A stretch of 64,000 nucleotides of DNA from JACCTU01 sp963700495 (GTDB lineage: Bacteria; Actinomycetota; Thermoleophilia; Gaiellales; Gaiellaceae). Numbering within the stretch: position 1 is the stretch's first letter; every line of letters starts with the position of its first letter. The position numbers and the translations under genes are program-made. The notes below the pieces were generated by a model, which did not search any database, had not been told where the DNA came from, and saw only the letters and a list, made by a program, of their open reading frames with translations. The DNA is taken from positions 310,001 to 374,000 of the forward strand of contig CAVOXT010000005.1 of the NCBI GenBank assembly GCA_963700495.1, given 5' to 3'. This document shows positions 34,466 through 43,165 of this stretch, one piece after another.

Positions 34466-34783
34466 ATGCACAAGCTCGTCTGGTTCGTGCCCGAGGAGGC
34501 GCTCGACGCGACCCGCGAGGCCGTCTTCGGCGCCGGCGCCGGCGTGATCGGCAACTACACGCGCTGCTCGTGGTACACGCCCGGCATCGGAACGTTCAAG
34601 GGTGAGGAGGGGAGCGACCCGGCGATCGGGGAAGCCGGACGCGAGGAGCGCGTCGCGGAGCTCCGAGTCGAGACCGTCGTTCCCGCAGACCGGGCGGCCG
34701 ACGTCGTCCGTGCGTTGCTCGACGCGCACCCCTACGAGGAGGTCGCCTTCGACCTCTACCCGCTTGTCGAGCTCGACACGTGA
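34466..34783 (+). CDS. NIF3/CutA-like domain protein (YqfO type)
   Basis: 105 residues from ATG 34466 (GTG 34454 is possible). HKLVWFVPEEALDATREAVFGAGAGVIGNYTRCSW is the CutA-like ferredoxin fold that forms the insert domain of NIF3/YqfO proteins, and HPYEEVAFDLYPL is its conserved end. As a stand-alone protein this domain is common in bacteria and has no set function (metal binding suspected). Its stop overlaps the GTG of the RNase HI gene by 4 nt. Confidence 0.82.
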   Translation: MHKLVWFVPEEALDATREAVFGAGAGVIGNYTRCSWYTPGIGTFKGEEGSDPAIGEAGREERVAELRVETVVPADRAADVVRALLDAHPYEEVAFDLYPLVELDT

Positions 34784-35181
34784 AGGCGCGCCTGTCCACC
34801 GACGGCGGATCGCGCGGGAACCCGGGCCCCGCGGCGTACGGCTATGTCATCGAGGCGGAGGACGGCACGGTGCTCGCGGCGCACGGCGAGCGGATCGGCG
34901 TCGCGACGAACAACGTCGCGGAGTACAGCGGGTTGATCGCGGGGCTCGAGCGAGCGCTGGAGCTCGGCATCGACGAGCTCGAGGTCGTCTCGGACTCCGA
35001 GTTGCTCGTGAAGCAGATGACGGGGGAGTACCGCGTCAAGAAGGAAACGCTCCAGGAGCTCTCGTCGAGGGCGTCGAGACTCGCCCGTCGGCTCGGAAAC
35101 GTCTCGTACACGGCCGTCCGCCGGGAGCACAACGAGCTCGCCGACCAGCTCGTGAACGACGCCCTCGATTCGGGAGGGTGA
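34780..35181 (+). CDS. Ribonuclease HI family protein
   Basis: 133 residues, GTG 34780 in a GTGA overlap. RNase H1 fold with the acidic catalytic set: Asp in LSTDGGSRGNPGPAAYG, Glu in NNVAEYSGLIAGLE, Asp in VVSDSELLVKQM and Asp in HNELADQLVNDAL. The SRGNPGPAA/ NNVAEY style is that of the short actinobacterial RnhA-like proteins (rv2228c N-terminal domain type). It cuts RNA in RNA-DNA hybrids in the cytoplasm. The tRNA-Gly gene follows 19 nt after the stop. Confidence 0.88.
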   Translation: MKARLSTDGGSRGNPGPAAYGYVIEAEDGTVLAAHGERIGVATNNVAEYSGLIAGLERALELGIDELEVVSDSELLVKQMTGEYRVKKETLQELSSRASRLARRLGNVSYTAVRREHNELADQLVNDALDSGG

Positions 35182-35200
35182 GGGCTATACTGGCCGGCGC

Positions 35201-35274
35201 GCGGATGTAGCTCAGTTGGCTAGAGCGTCTGCTTGCCATGCAGAAGGTCGAGGGTTCGAGTCCCTTCATCCGCT
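35201..35274 (+). tRNA. tRNA-Gly (anticodon GCC)
   Basis: GCGGATG pairs with CATCCGC at the ends; D arm GCTC..GAGC; anticodon stem TCTGC/GCAGA with loop TTGCCAT (GCC); T arm GAGGGTTCGAGTCCCTT. 74 nt including discriminator T. Followed by a hairpin terminator. Its last 32 nt recur at 54995-55026. Confidence 0.95.
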
Positions 35275-35277
35275 TCT

Positions 35278-35307
35278 AAAACCCCCGGAAATCGGGGGTT
35301 TTGTTTT
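35278..35307 (+). terminator. Intrinsic terminator of tRNA-Gly
   Basis: AAAACCCCCG - GAAAT - CGGGGGTTTT followed by GTTTT: a textbook hairpin plus T run. Confidence 0.9.
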
Positions 35308-35606
35308 CGAATTGGCGACGTGTGTCCCAATTGAGCCCCAGTTTGTACAGTCGAGATCTGTCCGAGAGGTGGGTAAGTGCGCGACGGACGACGCCGATCG
35401 GCTGACGATTCGCGCCTAGCCCTACAAGCCACGGTCAGATTGATCGTGTCGATCATTCTTGCTCGAGCCTTGTTCGGTAGTTCCCCGCTCGGCGAATCGG
35501 GAGCGTCGCGGATGGAGTCCCATAGCGCGATCGCAATGCTGGCAGTGTCGATGGGAACCGTCGTGGATTCCCCGAAGCAGCCGAGCGATGTGAGGAGGAC
35601 GGATTC
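35308..35606. other. Stretch without a convincing gene inside the left island end
   Basis: A 77-codon frame from GTG 35377 ends in ATGA over the flavodoxin start, but its sequence (RRSADDSRLALQ...) has no recognisable fold and lower GC third positions. The first 70 bp contain a GTGTCCCAATTGAGCCCC stretch typical of DNA next to att sites. GAGGAGG at 35592 is the ribosome site of the flavodoxin gene. No clear promoter seen. Confidence 0.4.
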
Positions 35607-36182
35607 ATGAAGGCGCTGGTCGTGTACGAGTCGATGTACGGCAATACCGCAACCGTCGGCGAGGCGATCGCCGCCTCGCTGCGCGCTCGTGGGCTTGAGG
35701 TGGAAGCGGGCCTCGTCTCCACGATCGATCCCGCGACCGCGGCCGAGTTCGATGTCCTCGTCGTGGGCGGCCCGACGCATGTCCACGGCATGAGCAGCTC
35801 GAGGACGCGTACGACAGCGGCGAGCGACCAGAACAACACGTATTCTGAGCCCACCGTAGAGCCGGGGCTCAGGACGTGGGTGAAACAACTGCCGTCGGGG
35901 ACGGGCCGGCTCGCCGCCGCCTTCGACACGAGAATCGACAAGTCCGTACTCCTCACCGGCTCGGCGGCGAAAGGCATCGGACGCCGACTGAGAGGACGCG
36001 GCTTCCGGCTCGTGTCCGAACCAGAGAGCTTCCTCGTGTCGACCGAGAACCGACTGCTCGAGAGTGAGGTCGAGCACGCGACGGCCTGGGCCGGAGAGGT
36101 TGCTGAGCGGGTGAGCGCCGCGGAGGCCGCGGTGTCGCCGACGCCCGCGCCCGAGGGCGCTCCCCTGGTGCCCTCGAGATAA
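35607..36182 (+). CDS. Flavodoxin family protein
   Basis: 191 residues from ATG 35607 behind GAGGAGG. VVYESMYGNTATVGEAIA is the FMN phosphate loop, DVLVVGGPTHVHGMSS the second FMN loop, and FDTRIDKSVLLTGSAAKGIGRRLRGRGFRLVSEPESFLV the C-terminal half. The last 35 residues are extra and Pro/Ala-rich. Soluble FMN electron carrier or FMN-binding sensor. Its TAA stop overlaps an ATA that seems to start the next gene, another flavin/deazaflavin enzyme, so the two may work as a redox pair. Confidence 0.85.
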   Translation: MKALVVYESMYGNTATVGEAIAASLRARGLEVEAGLVSTIDPATAAEFDVLVVGGPTHVHGMSSSRTRTTAASDQNNTYSEPTVEPGLRTWVKQLPSGTGRLAAAFDTRIDKSVLLTGSAAKGIGRRLRGRGFRLVSEPESFLVSTENRLLESEVEHATAWAGEVAERVSAAEAAVSPTPAPEGAPLVPSR

Positions 36183-36595
36183 ACGCGACGAGCAAGCGTC
36201 GCCTCGTCAAGCGGCTCCAGAAGTACGTCCTCAATCCACCCGTTCGAGCGCTGGCGAACCTCGGGATCGCGCCCGATACACATGCGCTCCTCGAGACGCG
36301 CGGTCGAAAGACCGGCAAGCTGCGGACGACCCCGGTCGGCAACGGGCTCGAGGCCGGTACGAACCGGTTCTGGATCGTGTCCGAGCACGGGCGACACTCG
36401 AGCTACGTCATGAACATCGAAACCGATCCGCACGTGCGGGTGAAGGTGGGACAGCACTGGCGGAGCGGCACCGCACACGTGCTGGCGGAGGACGATCCGC
36501 TGAAGCGGCAGGAGTCGATGCCGCAGAAGAACGCCCGCGCGGTGCGGCGGTTCGGCACCGACCTACTGACCATCCGGGTCGACCTCGACTCGTAG
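36179..36595 (+). CDS. Deazaflavin-dependent nitroreductase family protein (DUF385) with a probable ATA start
   Basis: 138 residues. The frame is open only from nt 36107 and has no ATG, GTG or TTG before GTG 36377, which is already inside the barrel. ATA 36179 overlaps the flavodoxin stop as ATAA and yields NATSKRRLVKRLQKYVLNPPV, a normal family N terminus. LLETRGRKTGKLRTTPVGNG is the split-barrel F420 pocket motif (TxGRKSGxxRxTPV), with NIETDPHVRVKVG further on. The family reduces substrates with F420H2 (Ddn, Fgd partners). Substrate unknown. Confidence 0.75.
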   Translation: MNATSKRRLVKRLQKYVLNPPVRALANLGIAPDTHALLETRGRKTGKLRTTPVGNGLEAGTNRFWIVSEHGRHSSYVMNIETDPHVRVKVGQHWRSGTAHVLAEDDPLKRQESMPQKNARAVRRFGTDLLTIRVDLDS

Positions 36596-36644
36596 CCGCG
36601 CGCTCGTCGACGCGCGTGAGGCCGGAGTGCAGGCACGAGCAGCC

Positions 36645-37446
36645 ATGAGGACGGGCTGGTGGATCGTCGGTGTGGCGGGGGTGCTCGCCGCCTACGCCGG
36701 GCTCGTCCGGCCGCGGCTTCTTGGCTGGGGCGCGACCTCGGACGAGCGGACGGCGGCTCTGCCCGGCGACGAGCAGCTCGGGTCGGCCGACCTCCAGGCG
36801 ACGCGCGCGATCACGATTGCCGCCCGGTCACATGCGATCTGGCCGTGGATCGCGCAGATGGGACAGGGACGGGGCGGCCTTACTCCTACGACGCGCTCGA
36901 GAACCTCGTCGGCTGCCACATGCACAGCGCCGACCAGATCGTTGGCGAGTGGCAGTCAGTCGCGGTCGGAGAGTCCTTCCGACTGCACCCGACGTCGCGC
37001 TCGAGGTCGCGCGCGTCGAGCCCGAGCGAGCGCTCGTTGTCCGCGGTGCCGTACCGCTCGGCGAGGAGCGCACACCCCCCTACGACTTCTCGTGGGCGTT
37101 CGTCCTGGACGAGCGGGCCGACGGTGCGACGAGACTGCTCATCCGTGAGCGCTACCGCTACACGCGCCCCTGGGCGCCGCTGCTCCTCGAGCCCGTCGCG
37201 ACTATCAGCTTCGTCATGACCGAGAAGATGCTCCGCGGGGTCCGAGACCGCGCAGAAGGCCCGTCTCGCGGAGGCATGATGTGGGTGCGATTGCCGACGC
37301 GGGCGCGTCGAGGGCGTCCGATCACCCGCAGGTTGCCGTGCCGGCGACCTCTCCTCCTCGCACGCCGTGCCTCGGTCGCCGCAGTCCGGCGACAAGGCGG
37401 ACGAGGTACGGGACGCCACGTGTGGCGACGCCGTCCGGGTAGCTGA
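36645..37446 (+). CDS. Membrane-tethered SRPBCC-like protein with two -1 frame breaks and a displaced end
   Basis: ATG 36645 starts with a membrane helix (GWWIVGVAGVLAAYAGLV), then ATRAITIAARSHAIWPWIAQMGQGRGG, a known SRPBCC-type start. Two single-base losses, near nt 36882 and 36994, move the frame 0-2-1; the rest (YSYDALENLVGCHMHSADQI, VEPERALVVRGAVP, YDFSWAFVLDE, RYRYTRPWAPLLLEP) continues the same fold. The conserved part ends near nt 37260, but the frame runs on to 37446 through a different sequence, so the natural stop seems lost. The tail overlaps an antisense alcohol dehydrogenase remnant. Probably inactive. Confidence 0.6.
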
Positions 37447-37561
37447 GGCCGGCCGCGTGCACACGAATCAGCACGTCGTCCTCCCCGACCACCGGCTTGT
37501 CGATGTCCCTGAGCTCGAGGACGTCCGCCGGACCGTATCGCTCTTGGACGATGGCCCTCAT
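37322..37561 (-). pseudogene. N-terminal remnant of a zinc-type alcohol dehydrogenase / quinone oxidoreductase
   Basis: ATG 37561 gives MRAIVQERYGPADVLELRDI, then KPVVGEDDVLIRVHAAGLSY and LRRPRHGVRGGEVAGT: the first 75-80 residues of an MDR family enzyme of the NADPH:quinone reductase type (GxDVAGTVxxVG expected). It then ends at a stop; the other 250 residues, including the Rossmann domain, are missing. A deletion that also removed the end of the opposite gene explains both. Confidence 0.75.
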
Positions 37562-37603
37562 GGGCGTGCTCAGGGAGTTCCTAGACAACCAAGCGGGCCC
37601 GGG

Positions 37604-38321
37604 TCACGCGTAGAGCTGGACGTCGGCGTGCTGCATCACCTCCATGAACGTCAGGTACTCGCAGACGATCACACCCTCGAAGGCGAGCCGATCCGGATCG
37701 ACATGGAAGTGGGCTAGGGAGGGGCCCGCATGCGTACAGGCCGGCACCGAGCGCCTGCAGCTGTCGCAGCTTCTCTACTGGTGCAACGTGGCCGACTCTC
37801 TCCAACCCTGTTCGGGCGAAGCGGCTGAACGGTCGCGCGAGCCCGCGCATGCGTGGTCGGAAGCCCGGCGCGAGCACGTGCACTGCCGGCCCCTGCAGGT
37901 AGAGAGCAACCTGCGCCCCACCCAGGGCGGCCGCCAGCGCGAAGCCCAACGGCGAGAGCAGCTCCTCGAGGCCGTCCACGGAGACGACCACCGCCACTCC
38001 GTAACCGGCTCCGCGCGGCACGCCCTTGCGCATGCGGACCCGCCAGCTCTCACCCTCCTCCACAACCTCGATGAAGTCGTGCCCGGTTGCCCGACACCAT
38101 GCCTGCAGATCGGGCACGATCGCCGGAAACGCCTCGGTCAGCAACTCGATCTCATCCCCGACCGCCAGCTCCGCCAGCTTCTCGTGGACGGCGAGGACGA
38201 TCGCCGTCGTGATCGTCCGCCCACGGAGATCCAAAGGCCTTCCTACCGGCTCCACGACGATTCCGGTCGGCGGCCGCACCTGCGCAATGTGCCCAGTGTT
38301 CGTGGGAGTCTCGGTACGCAC
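37604..38321 (-). CDS. TusA-like and DsrE-like fusion protein (one frame break)
   Basis: About 238 residues. I chose GTG 38321, 9 nt from AGGAGG; the TTG at 38327 is too close. Residues about 25-98 have the TusA fold (LDLRGRTITTAIVLAVHEKLAELAVGDEI), but the sulphur-carrying CPxP is replaced by RTITT, so no persulfide Cys. Residues 108-238 are a DsrE/DsrF-type domain (VAVVVSVDGLEELLSPLGFALAAALGGAQVALYLQ, LGAGLYACGPSLAHFHV) with Cys in YACGP. A +1 break near nt 37727 precedes the end, which continues normally in the next frame to EYLTFMEVMQHADV. Probably a sulphur-relay-like regulator rather than an active carrier. Confidence 0.7.
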
Positions 38322-38549
38322 CAGCAATCACCTCCTGGTCGCGAGGGCGCCCCAAGATTGCGCACCCCAAGCCGAGTGGCCATCGGGGTGTGCGCCGATT
38401 CGTTTGCGGGTCTTTACGCAACGTCGAGATAAGGCGGCCGCGCCCGACTCCGAGGGAGCGTTTGCGGTCGAGAGCCGGAGCGGTTGAGCGGCCGGACAGC
38501 GCTTGTGATTGGACGAGGCGTTGGCGGCGTACAGCACACTAAGGAGGAC

Positions 38550-38927
38550 ATGATCGGAAGATGCGCATTGCTGATCGCGGCGCTCGTGCTGATGACGCTC
38601 GGCGTGACGTCCGCGCATGCCGGCGCGCCAAGCGGTGGCCTTCGAGGCGTCGTCATCCGCTCGCCGATCATGCCCGTGTGCATGGAAGGGGTACCCTGCT
38701 CGGCTCCGGCCAAGAACACGCCGCTCGTCTTCTTCCGACCGGGGAGCAGCGTCAGGACGAAGACAGACAGCGTCGGGCACTATCGCGTCGCCCTGACTCC
38801 AGGAGTGTGGAGTGTGCGTACATCGACTGTCCCGCGAATCGGCTCGGGGATCGAGCCTCACACCGTTCGCGTAGTCGGCGCTCGGTTTCGAGTCGTCAAC
38901 TTCGATATCGACACCGGCATTCGCTGA
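38550..38927 (+). CDS. Secreted carboxypeptidase-regulatory-like (Ig-like) protein
   Basis: 125 residues from ATG 38550, with AAGGAGG directly upstream (spacing only 2-4 nt). Signal peptide LIAALVLMTLGVTSAHAG. The mature part looks like a transthyretin-type beta sandwich: GGLRGVVIRSPIMPVC, VFFRPGSSVRTKTDSVGHYRVALTPGVWSV, typical of CarboxypepD_reg-like domains. Two Cys 9 residues apart. Role unknown; extracellular. Confidence 0.7.
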   Translation: MIGRCALLIAALVLMTLGVTSAHAGAPSGGLRGVVIRSPIMPVCMEGVPCSAPAKNTPLVFFRPGSSVRTKTDSVGHYRVALTPGVWSVRTSTVPRIGSGIEPHTVRVVGARFRVVNFDIDTGIR

Positions 38928-39374
38928 TCGCCAAGCTCCCGGACGGCCGCGATAGCCCAGACGAGCTCGGCGACATCGGGGCTGCCGAACGGTGGGATAC
39001 TCGGGATAGCCAACGAGAACGTCCCGAACCCGGTCCAGGCGTTCAGTCCGACGAAGATGAGCGAACCGACGCCGGCGGCAGAGCAGGCCCGGTACAGGCA
39101 CCACCCCCAACATCGGGCCTCCAGTCAGCCTTTGTCACAATCCGTGCGCTACCCGTAGGCTCGACCGGATGATGCACGCCAGCCTCCCCGTTCCGGACGC
39201 CGCCGTCGTTCGGTTACGGGTTATTACCAGTCCGCAAGTGCCCGCTTCCGAGAAGGTGACGCGGCTCATCGCCGGTCGGCCAGGTCGTCGGTGCAGGCAG
39301 CGCAAACGAGGGCGGCGAGCTCGTAGCGCAATGGCGTGAGGACGCGGATCGTGCAGTCGGCATAGTGAGATGCT
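38928..39374. other. Stretch without a convincing gene
   Basis: Only short frames without family resemblance are present on both strands, for example a 57-codon frame from ATG 39169. Codon third positions are less GC-rich than in flanking genes. TGAGATGC-type AT-richer DNA just before the tdh start probably carries its promoter, but no certain -10/-35 can be named. Confidence 0.5.
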
Positions 39375-40415
39375 GTGAAAGCTCTCACAAAGGCTGACGC
39401 AGCGCCGGGGCTCGTGCTGCAGGACGTGGCCGAGCCGGAGTTCGGGATCAACGATGTGCTGATCCGTGTCCGTAAGACGGGGATTTGCGGGACGGATCTT
39501 CATATCTATGACTGGGATGCTTGGGCGCAGCGGACGATTCCGACGCCGATGGTCGTCGGTCACGAGTTTGTCGGCGAGATCGCCGCTGTCGGGTCGAATG
39601 TCAGCGACTTTCACGAAGGGGATCTCGTTAGTGGCGAGGGGCATGTCGTCTGTGGTCGCTGCCGCAACTGCATGGCCGGCAGGAGGCATCTCTGTGCGCA
39701 TGCGATTGGGTTGGGCGTGCAGCGTGCGGGTGCGTTCGCGGAGTACGTCGTTCTGCCGATGACGAACATCTGGAAGCACTGGCCAGGGATCGACGAGGAC
39801 GTGGCGGCGATCTTCGATCCGCTCGGCAACGCCACGCATACCGCTCTGTCCTTCCCTGTCCTTGGTGAAGACGTCTTGATCACCGGCGCCGGCCCGATCG
39901 GCTGCATGGCAGTGTCGATCGTGCGCCACGCCGGCGCGCGCTACGTCGCGGTCAGCGAGCCGAATCCGTATCGGCGTGAGCTTGCCCTGCGGATGGGTGC
40001 GACGGTGGTGGTCGATCCGAGCGAGCGAGAGCTGGCCGACGTCCAGCGCGAGTTGGGGATGAGCGAGGGGTTCGACATCGCGCTCGAGATGTCGGGCAGC
40101 GGGGAGGCGCTGGGCTCGATTCTGCGCAACATGGCGCATGGAGGCCGCATCGCCGTGCTCGGGATTCCCTCGGGTGAGATCTTGATCGATCTCGAAACTG
40201 TTGTCTTCAACATGCTCACGCTCAGGGGGATCTACGGCCGCGAGATGTACGAGACCTGGTACCAGATGACGGTCATGCTTCAGACGGGGCTCGACATCCG
40301 CCCGGTCATCACCCACCGCTTCTCGCACAGCGAGTTCGAGGAGGCGTTTGCGGTCGCCCGCTCGGGCCAGGCCGGCAAGGTGATCCTCGACTGGTCCGAC
40401 AGCCAGCTGCCGTAA
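39375..40415 (+). CDS. tdh: L-threonine 3-dehydrogenase
   Basis: 346 residues from GTG 39375. Medium-chain dehydrogenase with catalytic zinc site KTGICGTDLHIYDWD, GHEFVGEIAAVG, and the structural zinc loop with GEGHVVCGRCRNCMAGRRHLC. Rossmann motif ITGAGPIGCMA. The CGTDLHIYxWD and GIYGREMYETWYQMT motifs are diagnostic of Tdh. It oxidises threonine to 2-amino-3-ketobutyrate with NAD. The kbl gene follows after 15 bp, completing threonine to glycine plus acetyl-CoA. GC is somewhat lower than in the flanks, which fits acquisition with the island. Confidence 0.95.
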   Translation: MKALTKADAAPGLVLQDVAEPEFGINDVLIRVRKTGICGTDLHIYDWDAWAQRTIPTPMVVGHEFVGEIAAVGSNVSDFHEGDLVSGEGHVVCGRCRNCMAGRRHLCAHAIGLGVQRAGAFAEYVVLPMTNIWKHWPGIDEDVAAIFDPLGNATHTALSFPVLGEDVLITGAGPIGCMAVSIVRHAGARYVAVSEPNPYRRELALRMGATVVVDPSERELADVQRELGMSEGFDIALEMSGSGEALGSILRNMAHGGRIAVLGIPSGEILIDLETVVFNMLTLRGIYGREMYETWYQMTVMLQTGLDIRPVITHRFSHSEFEEAFAVARSGQAGKVILDWSDSQLP

Positions 40416-40430
40416 AGGAGGAAGGTCGTC

Positions 40431-41615
40431 GTGTATGGATCGATGCGGGAGGAGCTCGCGCTGCGACTGGCGCAGGTGCGCGACGAGGGTCTCTACAAGT
40501 CCGAGCTCCTGATCACGACGCCGCAGAGCGCCCACGTTGCAGTCGAGGGCCGCGGCGAGCTGCTCAACCTGTGCGCCAACAACTACCTCGGACTGGCAAG
40601 CCACCCGGAGGTGGTCGCTGCCGCCCGGGACGCACTGGACCGCTGGGGCTTCGGGATGGCTTCCGTGCGCTTCATCTGCGGCACTCAGGCACTGCACCAC
40701 GAGCTCGAGCAACGGCTCAGCGGGTTCCTGGGCACCGACGACACGATCCTCTTCAGCTCCTGCTTCGACGCCAACGGTGGCCTCTTCGAAGCGCTCCTCG
40801 ATGAGAAGGACGCGGTCATCTCCGACCAGTTGAACCACGCCTCGATTATCGACGGCATTCGACTCTGCAAGGCTCGTCGGCTGCGCTATGCCAACGGCGA
40901 CATGGACGAGCTCGAAGCGCGGTTGCAGGAGACGGCCGACGCCCGCTACCGCCTGATCGCCACCGACGGCGTCTTCTCAATGGACGGCTACCTCGCGAAG
41001 TTGGATTCGATCTGCGAGCTCGCCGAGCGTCATGACGCACTCGTGATGGTTGACGACTCGCACGCCGTTGGCTTCATCGGCCCAACGGGCCGCGGCACCC
41101 CGGAACACCACGATGTCGTCGAGCGTGTCGACATCCTCACCGGCACACTCGGGAAGGCGATGGGCGGCGCCAGCGGCGGCTACGTGTCCGGCCGCAAGGA
41201 AATCGTCGAGCTGCTGCGCCAGCGGGCGCGGCCCTACCTGTTCTCGAACAGCGTCGCCCCGCCCGTGGCCGCGGCCAGTCTGAAGGCACTCGAGCTGATC
41301 GAGGACTCGAGCGACCTGCGCGACCGCTTGGCGGAAAACACCACATACTTCCGCTCGCGGATCGGGCAGCTCGGGTTCGACGTCTTGGCCGGCAATCATC
41401 CGATCGTCCCGGTAATGATCGGCGACGAGCTGGCCGCAGCGCGCTTCTCGCAGAACCTGATCGAGTACGGCGTCTACGCGATCAGCTTCTCGTACCCGGT
41501 CGTACCCCGTGGCACAGCCCGGATCCGTACCCAGATTTCCGCCGCACACACGATCGAGGACCTGGACTTCGCCCTCGACCGGTTCCAGAAGGCCCGCGAT
41601 CTCGTCACGCAGTAG
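40431..41615 (+). CDS. kbl: 2-amino-3-ketobutyrate CoA ligase (glycine C-acetyltransferase)
   Basis: 394 residues from GTG 40431 behind AAAGGAGGAA. Fold-type I PLP enzyme of the alpha-oxoamine synthase group: NLCANNYLGLASHPE, MASVRFICGTQALHHELE, DGVFSMDGYLAKLD, MVDDSHAVGFIGPTGRGT and PLP lysine in TGTLGKAMGGASGG. The -RFICGTQ- and GRGTPEH- motifs mark Kbl. Splits aminoketobutyrate with CoA to glycine and acetyl-CoA. Operon with tdh. Confidence 0.95.
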   Translation: MYGSMREELALRLAQVRDEGLYKSELLITTPQSAHVAVEGRGELLNLCANNYLGLASHPEVVAAARDALDRWGFGMASVRFICGTQALHHELEQRLSGFLGTDDTILFSSCFDANGGLFEALLDEKDAVISDQLNHASIIDGIRLCKARRLRYANGDMDELEARLQETADARYRLIATDGVFSMDGYLAKLDSICELAERHDALVMVDDSHAVGFIGPTGRGTPEHHDVVERVDILTGTLGKAMGGASGGYVSGRKEIVELLRQRARPYLFSNSVAPPVAAASLKALELIEDSSDLRDRLAENTTYFRSRIGQLGFDVLAGNHPIVPVMIGDELAAARFSQNLIEYGVYAISFSYPVVPRGTARIRTQISAAHTIEDLDFALDRFQKARDLVTQ

Positions 41616-41838
41616 GGCGCACCCGCGCAAGCCCGGCCTCTTCGACTGACCCGTCAGCCGACCGGCCGTCGCCTGGCCGCCCCTGGCAACTCGTAAATCT
41701 ACGACGCGCTCGGCCCCAGTGAACGAGTCGTCCTAACCGCCGGTTACACCGACCACCGGCCGTCTTTCGCCGCGGCGGCCGGCGCAACTCCGCGCCGGCC
41801 GCCGGTTGGTTCGTCGTTCACTTGGCCGCTCGGGTCCC

Positions 41839-42504
41839 TCAGCCGTGCGCCACCGGCTTTGTGGTGGTCGGCCGCGGGAAGCCATTGCGTACATCGGCGA
41901 CGAGTTTGCGCAGCTCGACCGCGAACCCGATCTGCATCACACCGGTCACGATCGTGAACGCGGCGATGAGCGCGACGATGGCGACGGCGCCCGTGTCGGG
42001 CTCGAGGAACATCACTGCGCCGAAGGCCCCGGCGACGAGCCCGTTGAGGGCGAGCAGCAGTCGCCGCCCACCGCTCAGAGGTAGCTGGATCGCCGCGACC
42101 AGCATGAGGACGCCGATGGCGAGCGCCCAAGCTGCCACCACGTACAGAAGCGCCTTCGCGGAGATGTCGTTCCAGACGAGCAGCGCGATGCCGATCGCCG
42201 TCCCCGCGACCGCTTCGAGTGTCAGCCACCCGCGCTCGGACTGCGGGAGCGGTGCAGAAAACGCTGCGATACCAGACATAACGCCTCTGACCAGTGCGTA
42301 CACCGCAACGACGGCGACGATGGTCGTCAGGCCGACGTCCGGCCACAGGACGAGCACGAAGCCGAACAGGATGGCCGCGACGCCGTTCGCTGCGATGATT
42401 TTCCAGACGCGGGCAAGCATGCGTTCGCCCTCGCTCGCTGCCTCGTCGATCGTGTTGCTGACCTTCGACTCGAAGGTCCCGGTCGGTGTCGACTCAGTCG
42501 TCAT
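41839..42504 (-). CDS. HdeD family membrane protein (DUF308)
   Basis: 221 residues from ATG 42504. Six hydrophobic segments in three pairs, with the repeated HdeD pattern (AILFGFVLVLWP, GLTTIVAVVAVYALVRGV; LTLEAVAGTAIGIALLVWND; LLLALNGLVAGAFGAVMFLEPD). A 30-residue acidic N-terminal tail precedes TM1. In enterobacteria HdeD belongs to acid resistance; in actinobacteria such proteins are stress-linked. It follows the coiled-coil gene (10 bp) on the same strand. Confidence 0.85.
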   Translation of the reverse strand: MTTESTPTGTFESKVSNTIDEAASEGERMLARVWKIIAANGVAAILFGFVLVLWPDVGLTTIVAVVAVYALVRGVMSGIAAFSAPLPQSERGWLTLEAVAGTAIGIALLVWNDISAKALLYVVAAWALAIGVLMLVAAIQLPLSGGRRLLLALNGLVAGAFGAVMFLEPDTGAVAIVALIAAFTIVTGVMQIGFAVELRKLVADVRNGFPRPTTTKPVAHG

Positions 42505-42514
42505 ATCTTCCTCC

Positions 42515-43047
42515 TCACTTGATCTTCAGGGCCGCCTCGCGGACCTTCCGCTCGAGGTCGTCGAGCGCTTCCGTGACGCGGTTCTTCTGCTCTTGCCACG
42601 CGTCCGAGGACGCGGGCAGCGCGGTCAGACGCTCGGCTGCCCGGTTCCGCGCCTGCCTGAGCGCGGCGATCTCGGCCTCGGCCTGCCCGCGAGCCTCCGG
42701 CGCCTTCGCCGCTGCGCGCGTCTGGAGCCGCTCGATCGCGGCATCCCAGTCGTGCAGCTCCGCCTCCACCGCCTCCGCGAACGACGTCGCGTCGTCGGCC
42801 AGCTCCGAGGCCAGCCGGTTCTCGGCGATCGAGAGGTCGATCTCGAGCTGCCGGAACTGCTCGTCGACCGCCTCGGCCTTCTCGCGGACGGCCTCCCAGG
42901 CCGGACGCTTCCTGCTCCCGCAGCCTGTCGAACCGGTCCTGGAGACGCGCTCGAGTCTCGAGGCACGCCATTCTCGGCGCGTGCCTCCAACTCCTCGATG
43001 TGCCGGCGGATCTCCGCCCACGTGTCGTCGATGGTCTTCGTCGCCAC
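42515..43047 (-). CDS. Coiled-coil protein with two +1 frame breaks
   Basis: GTG 43047, 5 nt from AGGAGG, starts ATKTIDDTWAEIRRHIEELEARAENG. Single-base gains near nt 42975 and 42916 move through CLETRARLQDRFDRLREQ to KRPAWEAVREKAEAVDEQFRQLEIDL; all three pieces make one continuous heptad pattern. The remaining 110 residues are a further coiled coil ending LERKVREAALKIK. About 176 residues, soluble. Known only as an uncharacterised protein that lies near HdeD and DUF1269 stress proteins. Confidence 0.65.
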
Positions 43048-43165
43048 GCGCACCTCCTGTCGTCGTCGGGTGTGCTCCACGACGTCAAGCCTGTCGCGGG
43101 CGGCTGCCAACGCCCTGCCACGGGCCACGGCCTCGCTGCCACTCGCAGTGGCGGGTGATGCGGGG

